From: an uncultured Bacteroidia bacterium | Lineage (GTDB): Bacteria > Bacteroidota > Bacteroidia > Bacteroidales > ML635J-15 | Assembly: GCA_902776565.1 (NCBI GenBank) | Contig: CACYQN010000015.1 | Span: forward strand, 1-64,000 | DNA: 64,000 bases | Direction: 5' to 3' | Shown here: one piece after another, positions 9,429 to 17,539 of the stretch | How positions within the stretch are numbered: the stretch's first letter is position 1 | Layout of the letters: every line of letters begins with the position of its first letter | Notes under the pieces: generated by a model | What the model was told of the DNA's origin: nothing | Seen by the model: the letters and a program-made list of their open reading frames with translations, nothing else | Databases searched by the model: none | Made by a program: the position numbers and the translations under genes

Positions 9429-9827
9429 TTAATGCAGGGCAATTTTGTCCATTTCGGAGCGACTGCGTCTTATCTCAATGCCGACTTTGCCAATTTTTCC
9501 GCCCATAGGTGGATTTAGCTTTGCAATTCTGATTCTTGCTTCGTGCAGTTGCGTGAAACGTGAGAATAGGGCATCAAGTATGTTGGAAGCTAAGTTTTCG
9601 ACAAGGTTCGACTTGGTGTTCCTCATTATGTCGCTAATTATAGCATAAACAACCTGATAGTTTAGTGCATCGTCTAGATTGTCGGACTTTTCGGCCTTGC
9701 TAGTGTCGGTGAACAAGTATATGCTGACCGTAAATCGGTTGCCAGCAAACTTTTCTTCATCGTAATGTCCATGGAAAGCAAAGAATTCCATGTCCTCGAT
9801 GAAAATTTCTCCGAGTTGTTCTTCCAT
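9429..9827 (-). CDS. folB: dihydroneopterin aldolase
   Basis: FolB converts 7,8-dihydroneopterin to 6-hydroxymethyl-dihydropterin in folate synthesis. The 132-residue protein has the characteristic start IFIEDMEFFAFHGHYDEEK, the internal ALNYQVVYAIIS helix, the NLVENLASNI substrate-pocket region with its Glu, and the C-terminal ARIRIAKLNPPMGG segment containing the catalytic Lys and the proline-rich turn. Its ATG immediately follows the stop of the secreted protein gene upstream (no gap), so the two are co-transcribed. Confidence 0.94.
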   Translation of the reverse strand: MEEQLGEIFIEDMEFFAFHGHYDEEKFAGNRFTVSIYLFTDTSKAEKSDNLDDALNYQVVYAIISDIMRNTKSNLVENLASNILDALFSRFTQLHEARIRIAKLNPPMGGKIGKVGIEIRRSRSEMDKIALH

Positions 9828-10781
9828 TTAGTATTCGAGCTTAATGTTGTCAACCCAGAGCGTGTTGCCGATAGTTCCCGAGAATGCTTCCTGACACGAT
9901 GCGCTAATCAGCATAATTGCGTGTGTTACGGGTGTGCTTTCGTCGCCCCATCCAACTTCCTGTATTTCAACATTCTTTCCCTTGCTGTTGATGGTGTAGA
10001 AGTTGTCCTTCAAAGGACCGAGGTTCATGTAAGGCTTGTAGTTTGGCGATTTGGTTGCGTCGCCGTAGATTACAGGGATGCGGAAACCATTAACCCAATC
10101 ATTTGTTGGGTTTGTGACGTGGTATATTGCAGTGCCGACGCGTTTTGCATAGACATTGCCTTTCTCGTCTTCCCAGCGGTTCTGCAGGATGAAAAGTATT
10201 TGCTGTTCGTCGTTTCCTGCGCGGCTCGACGACGACAAGGTCTTGCAAGTGGTGATAGTTCCCTTGTTTGGCATTGCCGACTTGTAGTCGAGTACCACAG
10301 CCTTTGGCTTGTTGGTGAACGGAACGCCCCATCTCATCTTGCTGTACGGGTTGCTTGTACCGTCGATAGGTTCGTGGGCCTTGCCCCAGTATATTGAACC
10401 GGAAACCAATACCTTTATATTAATAATGCCGATAACCTTGCATTCTGCGTATTCGGTAGTAAGCTTTGCGCAGTAGCCGTTACCGCGCTTTTCGGGGTAA
10501 ACTGTGTTACTGGTCTTCGAGATGCCTGCAACCTTGGCGTATGTGTTAGATGTTGCCCAGATAGACTTGATGTTCAGTGCTTTGTTTTCGCGTAGGGTGT
10601 CACGGGGACCAATGGCATATATGCGTTTTGTGTCGCCTCCGATTATCAGCGATTCCTCAATGTCGCGGACAACCCAGTTTTCAAAATTTCCGTATTGTAC
10701 GTTTTTGTAAGTCTGCGAGTTTGCTGATATGGCGATTGCCATAACCATTAGGAGTGTTGCGTATTTGCTGAAATTTTTCAT
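9828..10781 (-). CDS. secreted protein, possible PCMD-type carbohydrate-associated domain
   Basis: A 317-residue protein with signal peptide (MKNFSKYATLLMVMAIAISANS, cleavage near SQT). The start of the mature part, QYGNFENWVVRD, the SNTVYPEKRGNGYCAKLTT segment and the SGSIYWG strand recall the PCMD domain of Bacteroidales (jellyroll-like, thought to act in carbohydrate metabolism). A late VGWGDESTPVTHAIMLIS segment ends with LWVDNIKLEY, also typical of those domains. I recognise the pattern but cannot confirm the family. It lies 12 bases after the dehydrogenase gene and abuts folB. Confidence 0.65.
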   Translation of the reverse strand: MKNFSKYATLLMVMAIAISANSQTYKNVQYGNFENWVVRDIEESLIIGGDTKRIYAIGPRDTLRENKALNIKSIWATSNTYAKVAGISKTSNTVYPEKRGNGYCAKLTTEYAECKVIGIINIKVLVSGSIYWGKAHEPIDGTSNPYSKMRWGVPFTNKPKAVVLDYKSAMPNKGTITTCKTLSSSSRAGNDEQQILFILQNRWEDEKGNVYAKRVGTAIYHVTNPTNDWVNGFRIPVIYGDATKSPNYKPYMNLGPLKDNFYTINSKGKNVEIQEVGWGDESTPVTHAIMLISASCQEAFSGTIGNTLWVDNIKLEY

Positions 10782-10793
10782 ATTTCTGATTAT

Positions 10794-11621
10794 TTATTTT
10801 TTTTCGTTTCCGGTTTTACAAATTTTGAGCCATATTTTGTGTACTATGCCTTTGGGAATGGCATTGACAAGAGGTGGCCACAACAAGTTGATGAATCCGG
10901 GAGTCTTGCAACGGCGCTTGCGGAACATTGCTTTCAATGCCTTGTTGACAAGCAATTCTGGCGGATATATTGCACGAACCTTTACTCCGAATCTCATCAG
11001 TCCGTTATATTTTGGACTTATGTTGTACAAAGGAGTATCGACGGCACCCGGGCACACTACGGTTGTATGCACGTTGTATTGCTTTGTTTCCAGATAAAGT
11101 GATTTCATGAAACTCTTCAGATATGCCTTGGTGGCGGCGTACATTGTAAGTCCGGGGATTGTCATAGTTGCCGTTACCGACGATATTGTAAGTATGTATC
11201 CGTATCTGCGTTTCTTCATTTCATCGCCGAACATCGAGCACAGCCGGGTAGGGGTATAGACGTGGAGCATCAGCATTGCGCTTGCCTTCTCGACGGTAGC
11301 ATAGTTCAGTTCCTTGAAGAAGAAAATGCCCGCGTTGTTGATAAGTATGTCAACCTGTATGCTGTTCTGCTGGCAGAAGTCGAATAGTTCGTTTGCTGCT
11401 TCCTGCTTTGCAAGGTCCTGATATTTGTAGGTTACCTTTACGTGGTATTCGTTTTGGAGTCGTTCTGCAACAGCCTTTAGCTTTTCTTCCTCGTTGCTTA
11501 CTATCAATAGGTTGCATCCCGATTTTGCCAACTGGTCGGCATATTCAAGTCCCATTCCCGAACTTGCTCCGGTTATCAGTGCCGTGCTATCCTTGCGGAT
11601 GTACTTATTGAAAGTTTTCAT
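10794..11621 (-). CDS. short-chain dehydrogenase/reductase
   Basis: A 275-residue SDR of the classical type. It shows the NAD(P)-binding motif TGASSGMG (TGxxxGxG) near residue 14, the NNAG motif near 90, the catalytic Ser in TISSVT and the YAATK active-site Tyr/Lys pair near 157. A C-terminal basic extension (about 40 residues, rich in Lys and Arg, with a hydrophobic stretch) suggests membrane association as in the DltE/YqjQ type. Substrate unknown. The ATG at 11621 is chosen because it precedes the Rossmann fold by 12 residues; an upstream in-frame ATG extends into the leader. Confidence 0.9.
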   Translation of the reverse strand: MKTFNKYIRKDSTALITGASSGMGLEYADQLAKSGCNLLIVSNEEEKLKAVAERLQNEYHVKVTYKYQDLAKQEAANELFDFCQQNSIQVDILINNAGIFFFKELNYATVEKASAMLMLHVYTPTRLCSMFGDEMKKRRYGYILTISSVTATMTIPGLTMYAATKAYLKSFMKSLYLETKQYNVHTTVVCPGAVDTPLYNISPKYNGLMRFGVKVRAIYPPELLVNKALKAMFRKRRCKTPGFINLLWPPLVNAIPKGIVHKIWLKICKTGNEKK

Positions 11622-11721
11622 CGTCAGTTTTCGCGCTTTTATAAATTTGTGCAGTGCTATTGCTTTTATATACAATATGTTATAAGAGCCTTCGCAATGC
11701 TGTTCAACATTAAAAGACACG

Positions 11722-11729
11722 CAAAGGTA
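11722..11729 (-). promoter_or_regulatory. candidate -7 element of the SDR operon
   Basis: Minus strand TACCTTTGC, an exact TAnnTTTG match, 100 bases upstream of the SDR start. The local sequence AAGTGTTACCTTTGC also occurs at 45781-45795 in front of the nucleotidyltransferase gene. Confidence 0.5.
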
Positions 11730-11803
11730 ACACTTTTATTTTTAATAGAGGTTTCTAAGTTTATGTTTTGATACTGGTTTGCGGTTATCCTATTGATTAT
11801 TAG

Positions 11804-11835
11804 CAAAAACAAAAAACAGCAGAATTTCTTCTGCT
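11804..11835 (-). terminator. terminator after the T9SS cargo gene
   Basis: Minus strand CAGCAGAA/TTCTGCTG 8-bp stem with a four-base loop (11835-11816), followed by a T-rich run, 23 bases past the stop codon of the gene ending at 11859. Confidence 0.85.
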
Positions 11836-11858
11836 GCTCTTGTTTCATTTAAGTATGT

Positions 11859-13976
11859 CTAGTTCATTTTTTCGAATTTCTGTACGGCAATCTTTCCCTG
11901 TGTGAACATTCTTGTAACGTAAGTTCCTATAGGAAGGTTGGATACGTTTATTTCAACCTTTTCACCGTTCAGGCTGTTGTTTGAATACACAAGTCTTCCG
12001 AGATTGTCGAAGATTTCAATGAAATCGTTTGGCTCGAATCCGCTGGTGTTTTCGATGTTAAGCAGGTTTTCGCAAGGATTTGGGTAGATGCTTACAGTTT
12101 CTGAGAACAATTCGACTTCGTCGCCATTAAGGCAAGCGGCAATCTTTATGCCTGTTGATGTTGATATGTCGTCGTATGCATCAGGAACGGATTTCCATTC
12201 GCCATCTTTCAGTACGAAAAGTGTGTTTGGTCGTCCGTATCCTCTGTTTGGAGCAAGTCCAATAACGATTTCGGTGCCACTTGAGTAAGGAATAGTGTAT
12301 CCAAGGTAGAACGGACCGTCAACTTTTAGTGGTTCGATGAAGCGAATTTCTTGGAAATAGTTTTCGCGTAGGTCTCTCAGGTAAACTTTCTTTTCCGAAA
12401 TTACAGTTGTCGGCACGGGGTCGTTGCCGTCCCAGGTGATGAATGTTATGTAAGCGTTTGGATTGCTGTATTCAAGTTTCATTATCGGAACGGTTATTGA
12501 TGAAATTTCGTTGAATGTGTAGTATTCGAATTTGTCGGCGTAGGTTTCTATTCTGTCGCTGTTTGTTCCGCCGAGGTATCCGCTTGTAAGGTCGTGAGAC
12601 CCGAGTTTTATGGCGGTTTCGTTGTCGCGCAGGTTGCAGAGAGTGTCGCAGTATGAGCCTACATAGTTTTCGTAAACCACCACATAGTCGTGCTTTGTAA
12701 GTATGTCGCCACCATTGGTGTTGGATACAGCCAATGTTACATCATAAACTCCTGAATTTTCGTATATTACGCCTTCGGGTAGGACTTGGAATTCGGAGCT
12801 TGCCGGTGTTCCGCCTTCAAATTCCCACGACCAGAACATAGGGTATCCTTCGGACTGGTCAACGAAATTTACGGGTGTGTTTACTTGTACGAGCCTATTT
12901 GAACAAGAAAACTTCGCTTTTGGTACGGCATCGCCAATTGATGGGATTACATGGATATAGTTTTCAAGTTTCAGCGTGTCGGCTCCGAGAGTATTGCTTA
13001 CAATCAAAGTCACATTAAACGTGCCTATATTGTTGTATCTAATGTTGTGTGGATGCTGTTCGTTTGAACTCGTTGGTTGTGCGCCTTCGAAAGTCCATTG
13101 CCAAGTCCAAGGTTCGCCACGCGACAAGTCGGTGAAATTGATGGTGTTGCCAGCAATTACTGTTACTTGATTTGCTGCAAAGTAGGCAGTAGGCGGTTCT
13201 GTCGGCGGGTCAACTACCTCGATGTAGCTTGTGCGAGTCTTGGTGTCTTCGTTGCCCTGACGGTTTCTGGCGGTTAGTGTTACTGTGAATCTTCCTGTGT
13301 TGTTATATGTTACAGTTGGATTTTCATCGGTAGAACTTGCAGGGTCGCCACCTTGGAATGTCCACGACCATGCGGTAGAACGTTGCGAAAGGTTGCTGAA
13401 TGTTACGGTTTCGCCTGCGGGAATACGAGTCCTGTTTGCTGTAAAGTCGGCAACGGGCATGTTGTCGGGGCAAGCGCTTTGTCTTGCGCCAAGTGCTACA
13501 AGAGAACCATAGTTTATCGGTCTGTCCAATTCTCGCATCGACCTGTCGGGGCTTATGCAGATGTATGTAGGCGTTCCGTCAAGTTCCCAGTTGTCGAATA
13601 GGGTTTCGTTTATCGGGTTGGTTTCCAGTGGAGCGATGGGGTATTCTACATGAAATTCGTTCATATACCATTCGACGGTGTTCGGCGCATTGCTGTTTGC
13701 AACTGCCACACCGATGAAAATTACGTCGGCTTCGTTGCATCCCATTTCCCTGTATGTTGCAACAACTTCTGGCATTTCTTCCTGACAATAGTGGCAGGTG
13801 GTGAAGAAAAAGTCAAGGACAACATATTTGCCGTCGCGGAGATATGCGTTTATGTCGTGTGTGTTGCCGTCTTGGTCGGTAAGGGTGACTGTTTCTGTAA
13901 ACTGGTCTGGCACCATCTGTGCGAATGTGCATACGGAAATTATTATCGCTGCAATCGTTATTAAAAGTCGTTTCAT
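11859..13976 (-). CDS. secreted thioredoxin-fold/PKD-repeat protein with T9SS sorting domain
   Basis: A 705-residue cargo protein. After a signal peptide (MKRLLITIAAIIISVCTFAQ) comes a redoxin-like domain (about 20-170) with the CxxC site TTCHYCQEEMPEV, then three PKD domains of about 85 residues (ADFTANRTRIPAGETVTFSN; AYFAANQVTVIAGNTINFTD; AKFSCSNRLVQVNTPVNFVD), a beta-rich module of about 180 residues, and a final 75-residue type A T9SS sorting domain (SIYPNPCENLLNIE...GTYVTRMF). The protein should leave the cell through the T9SS, whose PorV subunit is at 33527. An active-site disulfide domain attached to adhesive PKD repeats is unusual. The start at 13976 is fixed by the signal peptide. 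Confidence 0.9.
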   Translation of the reverse strand: MKRLLITIAAIIISVCTFAQMVPDQFTETVTLTDQDGNTHDINAYLRDGKYVVLDFFFTTCHYCQEEMPEVVATYREMGCNEADVIFIGVAVANSNAPNTVEWYMNEFHVEYPIAPLETNPINETLFDNWELDGTPTYICISPDRSMRELDRPINYGSLVALGARQSACPDNMPVADFTANRTRIPAGETVTFSNLSQRSTAWSWTFQGGDPASSTDENPTVTYNNTGRFTVTLTARNRQGNEDTKTRTSYIEVVDPPTEPPTAYFAANQVTVIAGNTINFTDLSRGEPWTWQWTFEGAQPTSSNEQHPHNIRYNNIGTFNVTLIVSNTLGADTLKLENYIHVIPSIGDAVPKAKFSCSNRLVQVNTPVNFVDQSEGYPMFWSWEFEGGTPASSEFQVLPEGVIYENSGVYDVTLAVSNTNGGDILTKHDYVVVYENYVGSYCDTLCNLRDNETAIKLGSHDLTSGYLGGTNSDRIETYADKFEYYTFNEISSITVPIMKLEYSNPNAYITFITWDGNDPVPTTVISEKKVYLRDLRENYFQEIRFIEPLKVDGPFYLGYTIPYSSGTEIVIGLAPNRGYGRPNTLFVLKDGEWKSVPDAYDDISTSTGIKIAACLNGDEVELFSETVSIYPNPCENLLNIENTSGFEPNDFIEIFDNLGRLVYSNNSLNGEKVEINVSNLPIGTYVTRMFTQGKIAVQKFEKMN

Positions 13977-14119
13977 AAAAATACAATTATTGACGAGTGC
14001 CAAAATTAAGAATTTAATTCTAATTGGAGATGTTTTTGTTGTAACTTTTTTTTGAAGTTTTTTACGATTGCCTGTTGCTGATGGAAAATGCATTTTTAGA
14101 GTGTTGGCATTCGCATAAA

Positions 14120-14179
14120 ACATCACCCGCCTTTTCAGATTCTGAAATAAGTTCAGGATGACAAAAAGGCAGATGATGT
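14120..14179. repeat. nested hairpin element in intergenic DNA
   Basis: ACATCA-CCCGCCTTTT (14120-14135) pairs with AAAAAGGC-AGATGATGT (14163-14179), enclosing an inner palindrome CTGAA-ATAAG-TTCAG followed by GATGAC. It sits between the T9SS cargo gene and the wHTH gene, both on the minus strand. It may act as a terminator for the wHTH gene or be a mobile palindrome; there is no T-run directly after the outer stem. Confidence 0.6.
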
Positions 14180-14194
14180 TATTTGTCCCAAGCT

Positions 14195-14485
14195 TTATTT
14201 TCCTGCAGAAATGTATTCTTTCAATGCTGTCACATAGTTTTCGAATGCTTCTATTCCGGCTGGGGTAATCTTGCAGGTTGTGCAGGGCATTTTCCCCTTG
14301 AAGCCTTTTTCGACTGATATGTAGCCTGCAGCACTAAGCTTGTCGATTTGCACGCTGAGGTTCCCCGATGTTGCGCCAGTCTGCTTCTTGATGTAGCTAA
14401 ACTCGGCACTATCGACATCGGCAAGAATTGACATTATCGCCAACCTCAGCTCCGAATGAAGAATCGGGTCAAGTTTCGGAAACAT
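14195..14485 (-). CDS. winged-helix DNA-binding regulator (MarR/ArsR-like, HTH_34 type)
   Basis: A 96-residue wHTH protein: LHSELRLAIMSIL (helix 1), the recognition helix region TGATSGNLSVQIDKLSAAGYI, and the wing VEKGFKGKMPCTTCKITPAG. This is the compact winged-helix domain usually paired in Bacteroidota with a small membrane protein, as here. CTTC in the wing could be a thiol sensor but is not proven. It starts two bases after the stop of the membrane protein gene; the pair is one operon and the regulator is probably autoregulatory. Confidence 0.88.
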   Translation of the reverse strand: MFPKLDPILHSELRLAIMSILADVDSAEFSYIKKQTGATSGNLSVQIDKLSAAGYISVEKGFKGKMPCTTCKITPAGIEAFENYVTALKEYISAGK

Positions 14486-14487
14486 AG

Positions 14488-15072
14488 CTACTTGTATTGA
14501 AATTTAATAATCAGACCTGTTACCACGAGAATAATTCCACCGAAGGTAAAAATAAGCAGTTGCGCCTCGTTGTGAACCATTGATGCAAATACGGCTCCGC
14601 CGATGCCAAGGATAAATCCACCGAGGGTGATAGCCCAGTTTTTAAGCAGGAATCCCGAGATGCTTTCGGCAAAACCTAGGAGCACGACAATTACGAGCGA
14701 AATATTCATAGGTATCGCCAGCATTGCTATGACACTGATACTGACTGCAAAAATGCAATAGGTGAGCCATATCAGTCCAAGCTGCTTGTTGATGACATTT
14801 TGTGGCACATCGGTATTCTTCCTGTCGAGGATTCTCACGATGGGGAAACCCAATGCAGGCATGGCAAACCAGGCGCAATTCCATACGGGACTGCCGGTGA
14901 TGTGCCAAAGTTCGTAGATGACAAGCGATGTCACTGTGAGCAAAATGCCCCAGAGCATAAAGTGCTTTGCGTTGTTCTGAAGGATGATGCGTCTGCTGTT
15001 GTTCAGCATTTCACTGATTAGGGAGAGGCTCTCCTGAGCCGTCATCTCTTTGTTTTGTTCGTTCTGATTCAT
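14488..15072 (-). CDS. integral membrane protein paired with the wHTH regulator
   Basis: A 194-residue protein with a polar 45-residue N-terminus containing MTAQESLSLISEMLNNSRR, then five to six hydrophobic helices in close succession (starting HFMLWGILLTVTSLVIYEL and ending IFTFGGIILVVTGLIIKF). The N-terminal motif with EML and NSR followed by membrane segments is typical of membrane partners of HTH_34 regulators in Bacteroidota; the role is unknown. The ATG at 15072 is chosen over an upstream in-frame GTG that lies before a charged, non-conserved stretch. The downstream regulator gene begins two bases after its stop. Confidence 0.82.
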   Translation of the reverse strand: MNQNEQNKEMTAQESLSLISEMLNNSRRIILQNNAKHFMLWGILLTVTSLVIYELWHITGSPVWNCAWFAMPALGFPIVRILDRKNTDVPQNVINKQLGLIWLTYCIFAVSISVIAMLAIPMNISLVIVVLLGFAESISGFLLKNWAITLGGFILGIGGAVFASMVHNEAQLLIFTFGGIILVVTGLIIKFQYK

Positions 15073-15155
15073 AGTATCAAATTTTAAATTAACCTTATTT
15101 ATTATTTCTTTTTGTGACCTAATCACCACCGCGCGTTAGTTCTTAAATCACTTTG

Positions 15156-15163
15156 CAAAAATA
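15156..15163 (-). promoter_or_regulatory. candidate -7 element for the membrane protein/wHTH operon
   Basis: Minus strand TATTTTTGC, matching TAnnTTTG, 84 bases upstream of the start at 15072. The rest of 15164-15342 is AT-rich non-coding sequence in which I see no gene. Confidence 0.45.
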
Positions 15164-15342
15164 AACAAGTTTGTAATGTAAACTAAAATATTTTTGAAGA
15201 ATTTTTATAAGGAGATAATATTTTGGTTAATAGGGTGTTATGTGTTGGTTTGCCTCGCGGAATGTGTCGTGAGACGAGAAAAAATTAAGAATGGAAGATA
15301 AAAAAACGTCATTTTTGGGGGAGGGAGACAAAAAAGGCATCA

Positions 15343-15600
15343 TTACAATCCTTCGATTTCGTCTCGGCTTAAACCGGTAATCTTGCAAATTTCGTTTGTT
15401 TCGTAGCCAAGTGACTTCATTCTGGTGGCAGTCTGGATAAGATTCTTATGTACTGCTGATTCGTAAATTACTTGTTCGTTTTTCTCCCATTCTTCCCAGT
15501 TGGTTTCGGAAAGGTAACGGGTTACTTGTTCACGAAGAGGGCTTAGGTTGTCCTCAATAACATAAATAACAGCACTTTCGGTTCCAACCTCTCTCGGTCT
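15343..15600 (-). pseudogene. 3' remnant of an Rpn-type PD-(D/E)XK transposase/nuclease gene
   Basis: The minus strand encodes 85 residues ending LGYETNEICKITGLSRDEIEGL before a TAA at 15345-15343. The pattern EEWEKNEQVIYESAVHKNLI, then RMKSLGYETNEICKITGL, matches the C-terminal tail of the Rpn family (PD-(D/E)XK nuclease family transposases) abundant in Bacteroidota. No start codon or nuclease domain precedes it: the frame runs straight back into the TAG stop of the nucleotidyltransferase at 15603-15601, in the same phase. The body of the gene has been lost, so this is called a pseudogene. Confidence 0.7.
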
Positions 15601-15900
15601 CTAACTGGCTCTCTCATATATCAGTATTTTGTCTTGATTGATGCTTTCGGCTATTCTTGGATATAAGGTTCCTTCAGGAACTATGTCAACGGGACGGTCA
15701 AGAATTTCTTCCAGTTCACAAATCATTGCAGCGTGCTTTAGAAGGCTTACCCTAGCATTGTCGTCGAACTGCACAAGCAAGTCAACATCGCTCAACGGTG
15801 TTTCTTCGCCACGGGCAAACGATCCGAACAGCCAAGCTTTCTGTATTGGCTGTGTCTTGAAATAATCGGCAATCAGTTGTTGCATCATCTTGTTGCTCAT
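15601..15900 (-). CDS. MntA-type minimal nucleotidyltransferase (orphan antitoxin-like)
   Basis: A 99-residue polymerase-beta-fold protein with the hallmark GSFARGEETPLSDVDLLV (GS-x10-DxD) near residues 25-42 and a third Asp in RPVDIVPEG. In HepT-MntA modules MntA AMPylates its HEPN toxin partner; here no HEPN gene follows, and the next sequence is a nuclease-gene remnant. The ATG at 15900 gives MSNKMMQQLI, the normal family start; an earlier in-frame ATG adds a hydrophobic, non-conserved stretch. Likely a leftover from a deleted module. Confidence 0.85.
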   Translation of the reverse strand: MSNKMMQQLIADYFKTQPIQKAWLFGSFARGEETPLSDVDLLVQFDDNARVSLLKHAAMICELEEILDRPVDIVPEGTLYPRIAESINQDKILIYERAS

Positions 15901-16121
15901 AGCTGTATTTATTTGTTGTTTGCGGTACAAAGTTATAATTTTTTTTGTAACCGCGAATGAAATAATTAATATTGCAGTACAAAAAATGGCCATATCTCAC
16001 GACACAGCCAATTTTACGATGATTTTTGTATGCCTTATAAAATTCAGTCTTTATTGAAATGAAAGTTTGTTCATCGTTTTTTTGAGTTTGTGTAAATAAA
16101 TGTAAATTAACTTTGGTTTTG

Positions 16122-16152
16122 CAAAGGTATAGCCGTTGCGATAGGTGTGCAA
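16122..16152 (-). promoter_or_regulatory. promoter upstream of the nucleotidyltransferase
   Basis: Minus strand TTG (16152-16150), a 20-base spacer and TACCTTTG (16129-16122) form a good Bacteroidota promoter. It points to the MntA-like gene 222 bases downstream; the long leader 15901-16115 holds no gene that I can see. Confidence 0.55.
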
Positions 16153-16219
16153 TCCCGAAAAATGATGAAAAGAGAGGTAGAAATTAACTATATGTTGTGA
16201 GGGGAGGTGTTACCTTTAT

Positions 16220-16795
16220 TTACTCTCTTGGGAAATTGAATTCCGTCCTTTTTGTAATCGCCTTTGTCGCAATGAAAAATGCCACTGCCACCGAGATTCC
16301 AAAGCAGAATCCTACAAAGATGTCGGCAGGGTAGTGGACTGCGAGGTACATCCTTGAATATGAGACGATTGTAGCCCAGCATAGTGCGGTTATTGTGTAC
16401 CATTTTCGGCGGATGAAAAGCATTGTGATTAGCGCAAGCCCGAAACTATTGGCGGCGTGACCGGAAAAAAATCCGTACATTCCTCCGCGATAGTCGTTTA
16501 CGACATGGACTTCGTCCTCTATTTCAAGGTTATGCGTTGGGCGGTAGCGCTGTACCGATTCCTTCACATTGTGCGAAACCACATCGGTAGTGGCGAAGCA
16601 AAGTGTAGCCGCCAGTATCGGAATCCAGCACCATTTTCCGAAACGCTTCACCGCCATAAAGATGAACAGTGCAACCATTGGAAGCCAGAACCAGTTGCTG
16701 CTTATCGCCCACATTATCGGGTCAAGCCAGTCGGCGTGCAATCCGTTTATAATGAGTAGAATCTCGCGGTCGATAAGTTCAAGGCTTTCAATCAT
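16220..16795 (-). CDS. PAP2-family membrane phosphatase
   Basis: A 191-residue integral membrane phosphatase. The three PAP2 motifs are present: KESVQRYRPTH (KxxxxxxRP, about 78-88), GFFSGHAANS (PSGH variant with F for P, about 109-118) and SYSRMYLAVHYPADIF (SR-x5-H-x3-D, about 146-161). Several hydrophobic helices separate them. Such enzymes dephosphorylate undecaprenyl pyrophosphate or phosphatidate-type lipids on the periplasmic side; which one is unknown. Its ATG overlaps the stop of the Fic gene by one base, so they are co-transcribed. Confidence 0.93.
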   Translation of the reverse strand: MIESLELIDREILLIINGLHADWLDPIMWAISSNWFWLPMVALFIFMAVKRFGKWCWIPILAATLCFATTDVVSHNVKESVQRYRPTHNLEIEDEVHVVNDYRGGMYGFFSGHAANSFGLALITMLFIRRKWYTITALCWATIVSYSRMYLAVHYPADIFVGFCFGISVAVAFFIATKAITKRTEFNFPRE

Positions 16796-17535
16796 TATGC
16801 GTGCAAGTCGTTAAGAAGTTCTGGTGAAAAATACTTGAGCCATTCGGTGTAGGTGTCCTGTGCCGACTTCATTGTATCGACAAGGTATGAGGGTGCGTGT
16901 TCAAATTCGCGTAGTCCTCTGTAGTAAAATGTCTTGTGGTCGTTGTCGATGACGAATGGCACAATGTCGTTGCGCAGGCATTCGCGGAAAAGTATCAGGC
17001 GGCCTACGCGTCCGTTTCCGTCCTGGAAAGGATGTATGCTTTCGAAGTAGAAGTGGTATTTTGCAAGTGTTTCAATGCTTACATTTTTCTGCGAGGCGTA
17101 CCAGTCCGAAAGGTCGTGCATTTCGCGGTCAACATCTTCGGGCAGGGTTGTCCTTGCTTCGCCAACTTCGTTGGCAAGTTTTTTCCAGTCGCCTACATTG
17201 AAGTATGGTTTCTGCGCATCGGAAGTGCTGGATTTTATAATCTTGTGGAACTGCTTGATAATGTCAATGCTTAAAGGCTGGCTGATGGTGTCAATCAGAT
17301 AGTCGAAAGCGACGAAGTGGTTGGTTGTTTCGATGATGTCGTCAACGGGAACAGCCTCCTGTTCCTTGAATCCTATGGTGCGAGTCTCGAAAATGTAGCG
17401 CGTTTGTTCCTCGGTAAGCTTGCTGCCTTCGATTCGGTTCGAGTTGTAGGCAAGTTTTACCTGTGTCTTGTGGTAAATTCCGCCTTTGCGCTTGGCATTC
17501 CGCTCGTCGATGAGAAGTTCTGTGAGTCTGTTCAT
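16795..17535 (-). CDS. Fic-domain protein (probable AMP transferase, class II)
   Basis: A 246-residue Fic protein. The catalytic loop HPFQDGNGR lies at residues 168-176, with the flap and FxxIHPF context intact. An N-terminal inhibitory helix carries SNRIEG (32-37) with the autoinhibitory Glu36, placing it in class II, where inhibitor and enzyme are on one chain. Family members AMPylate target proteins; the target is unknown. No separate antitoxin gene is needed or seen. It overlaps the PAP2 gene by one base and follows obgE by four bases, so obgE-fic-pap2 forms a minus-strand run. Confidence 0.94.
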   Translation of the reverse strand: MNRLTELLIDERNAKRKGGIYHKTQVKLAYNSNRIEGSKLTEEQTRYIFETRTIGFKEQEAVPVDDIIETTNHFVAFDYLIDTISQPLSIDIIKQFHKIIKSSTSDAQKPYFNVGDWKKLANEVGEARTTLPEDVDREMHDLSDWYASQKNVSIETLAKYHFYFESIHPFQDGNGRVGRLILFRECLRNDIVPFVIDNDHKTFYYRGLREFEHAPSYLVDTMKSAQDTYTEWLKYFSPELLNDLHA

Positions 17536-17539
17536 AGGA

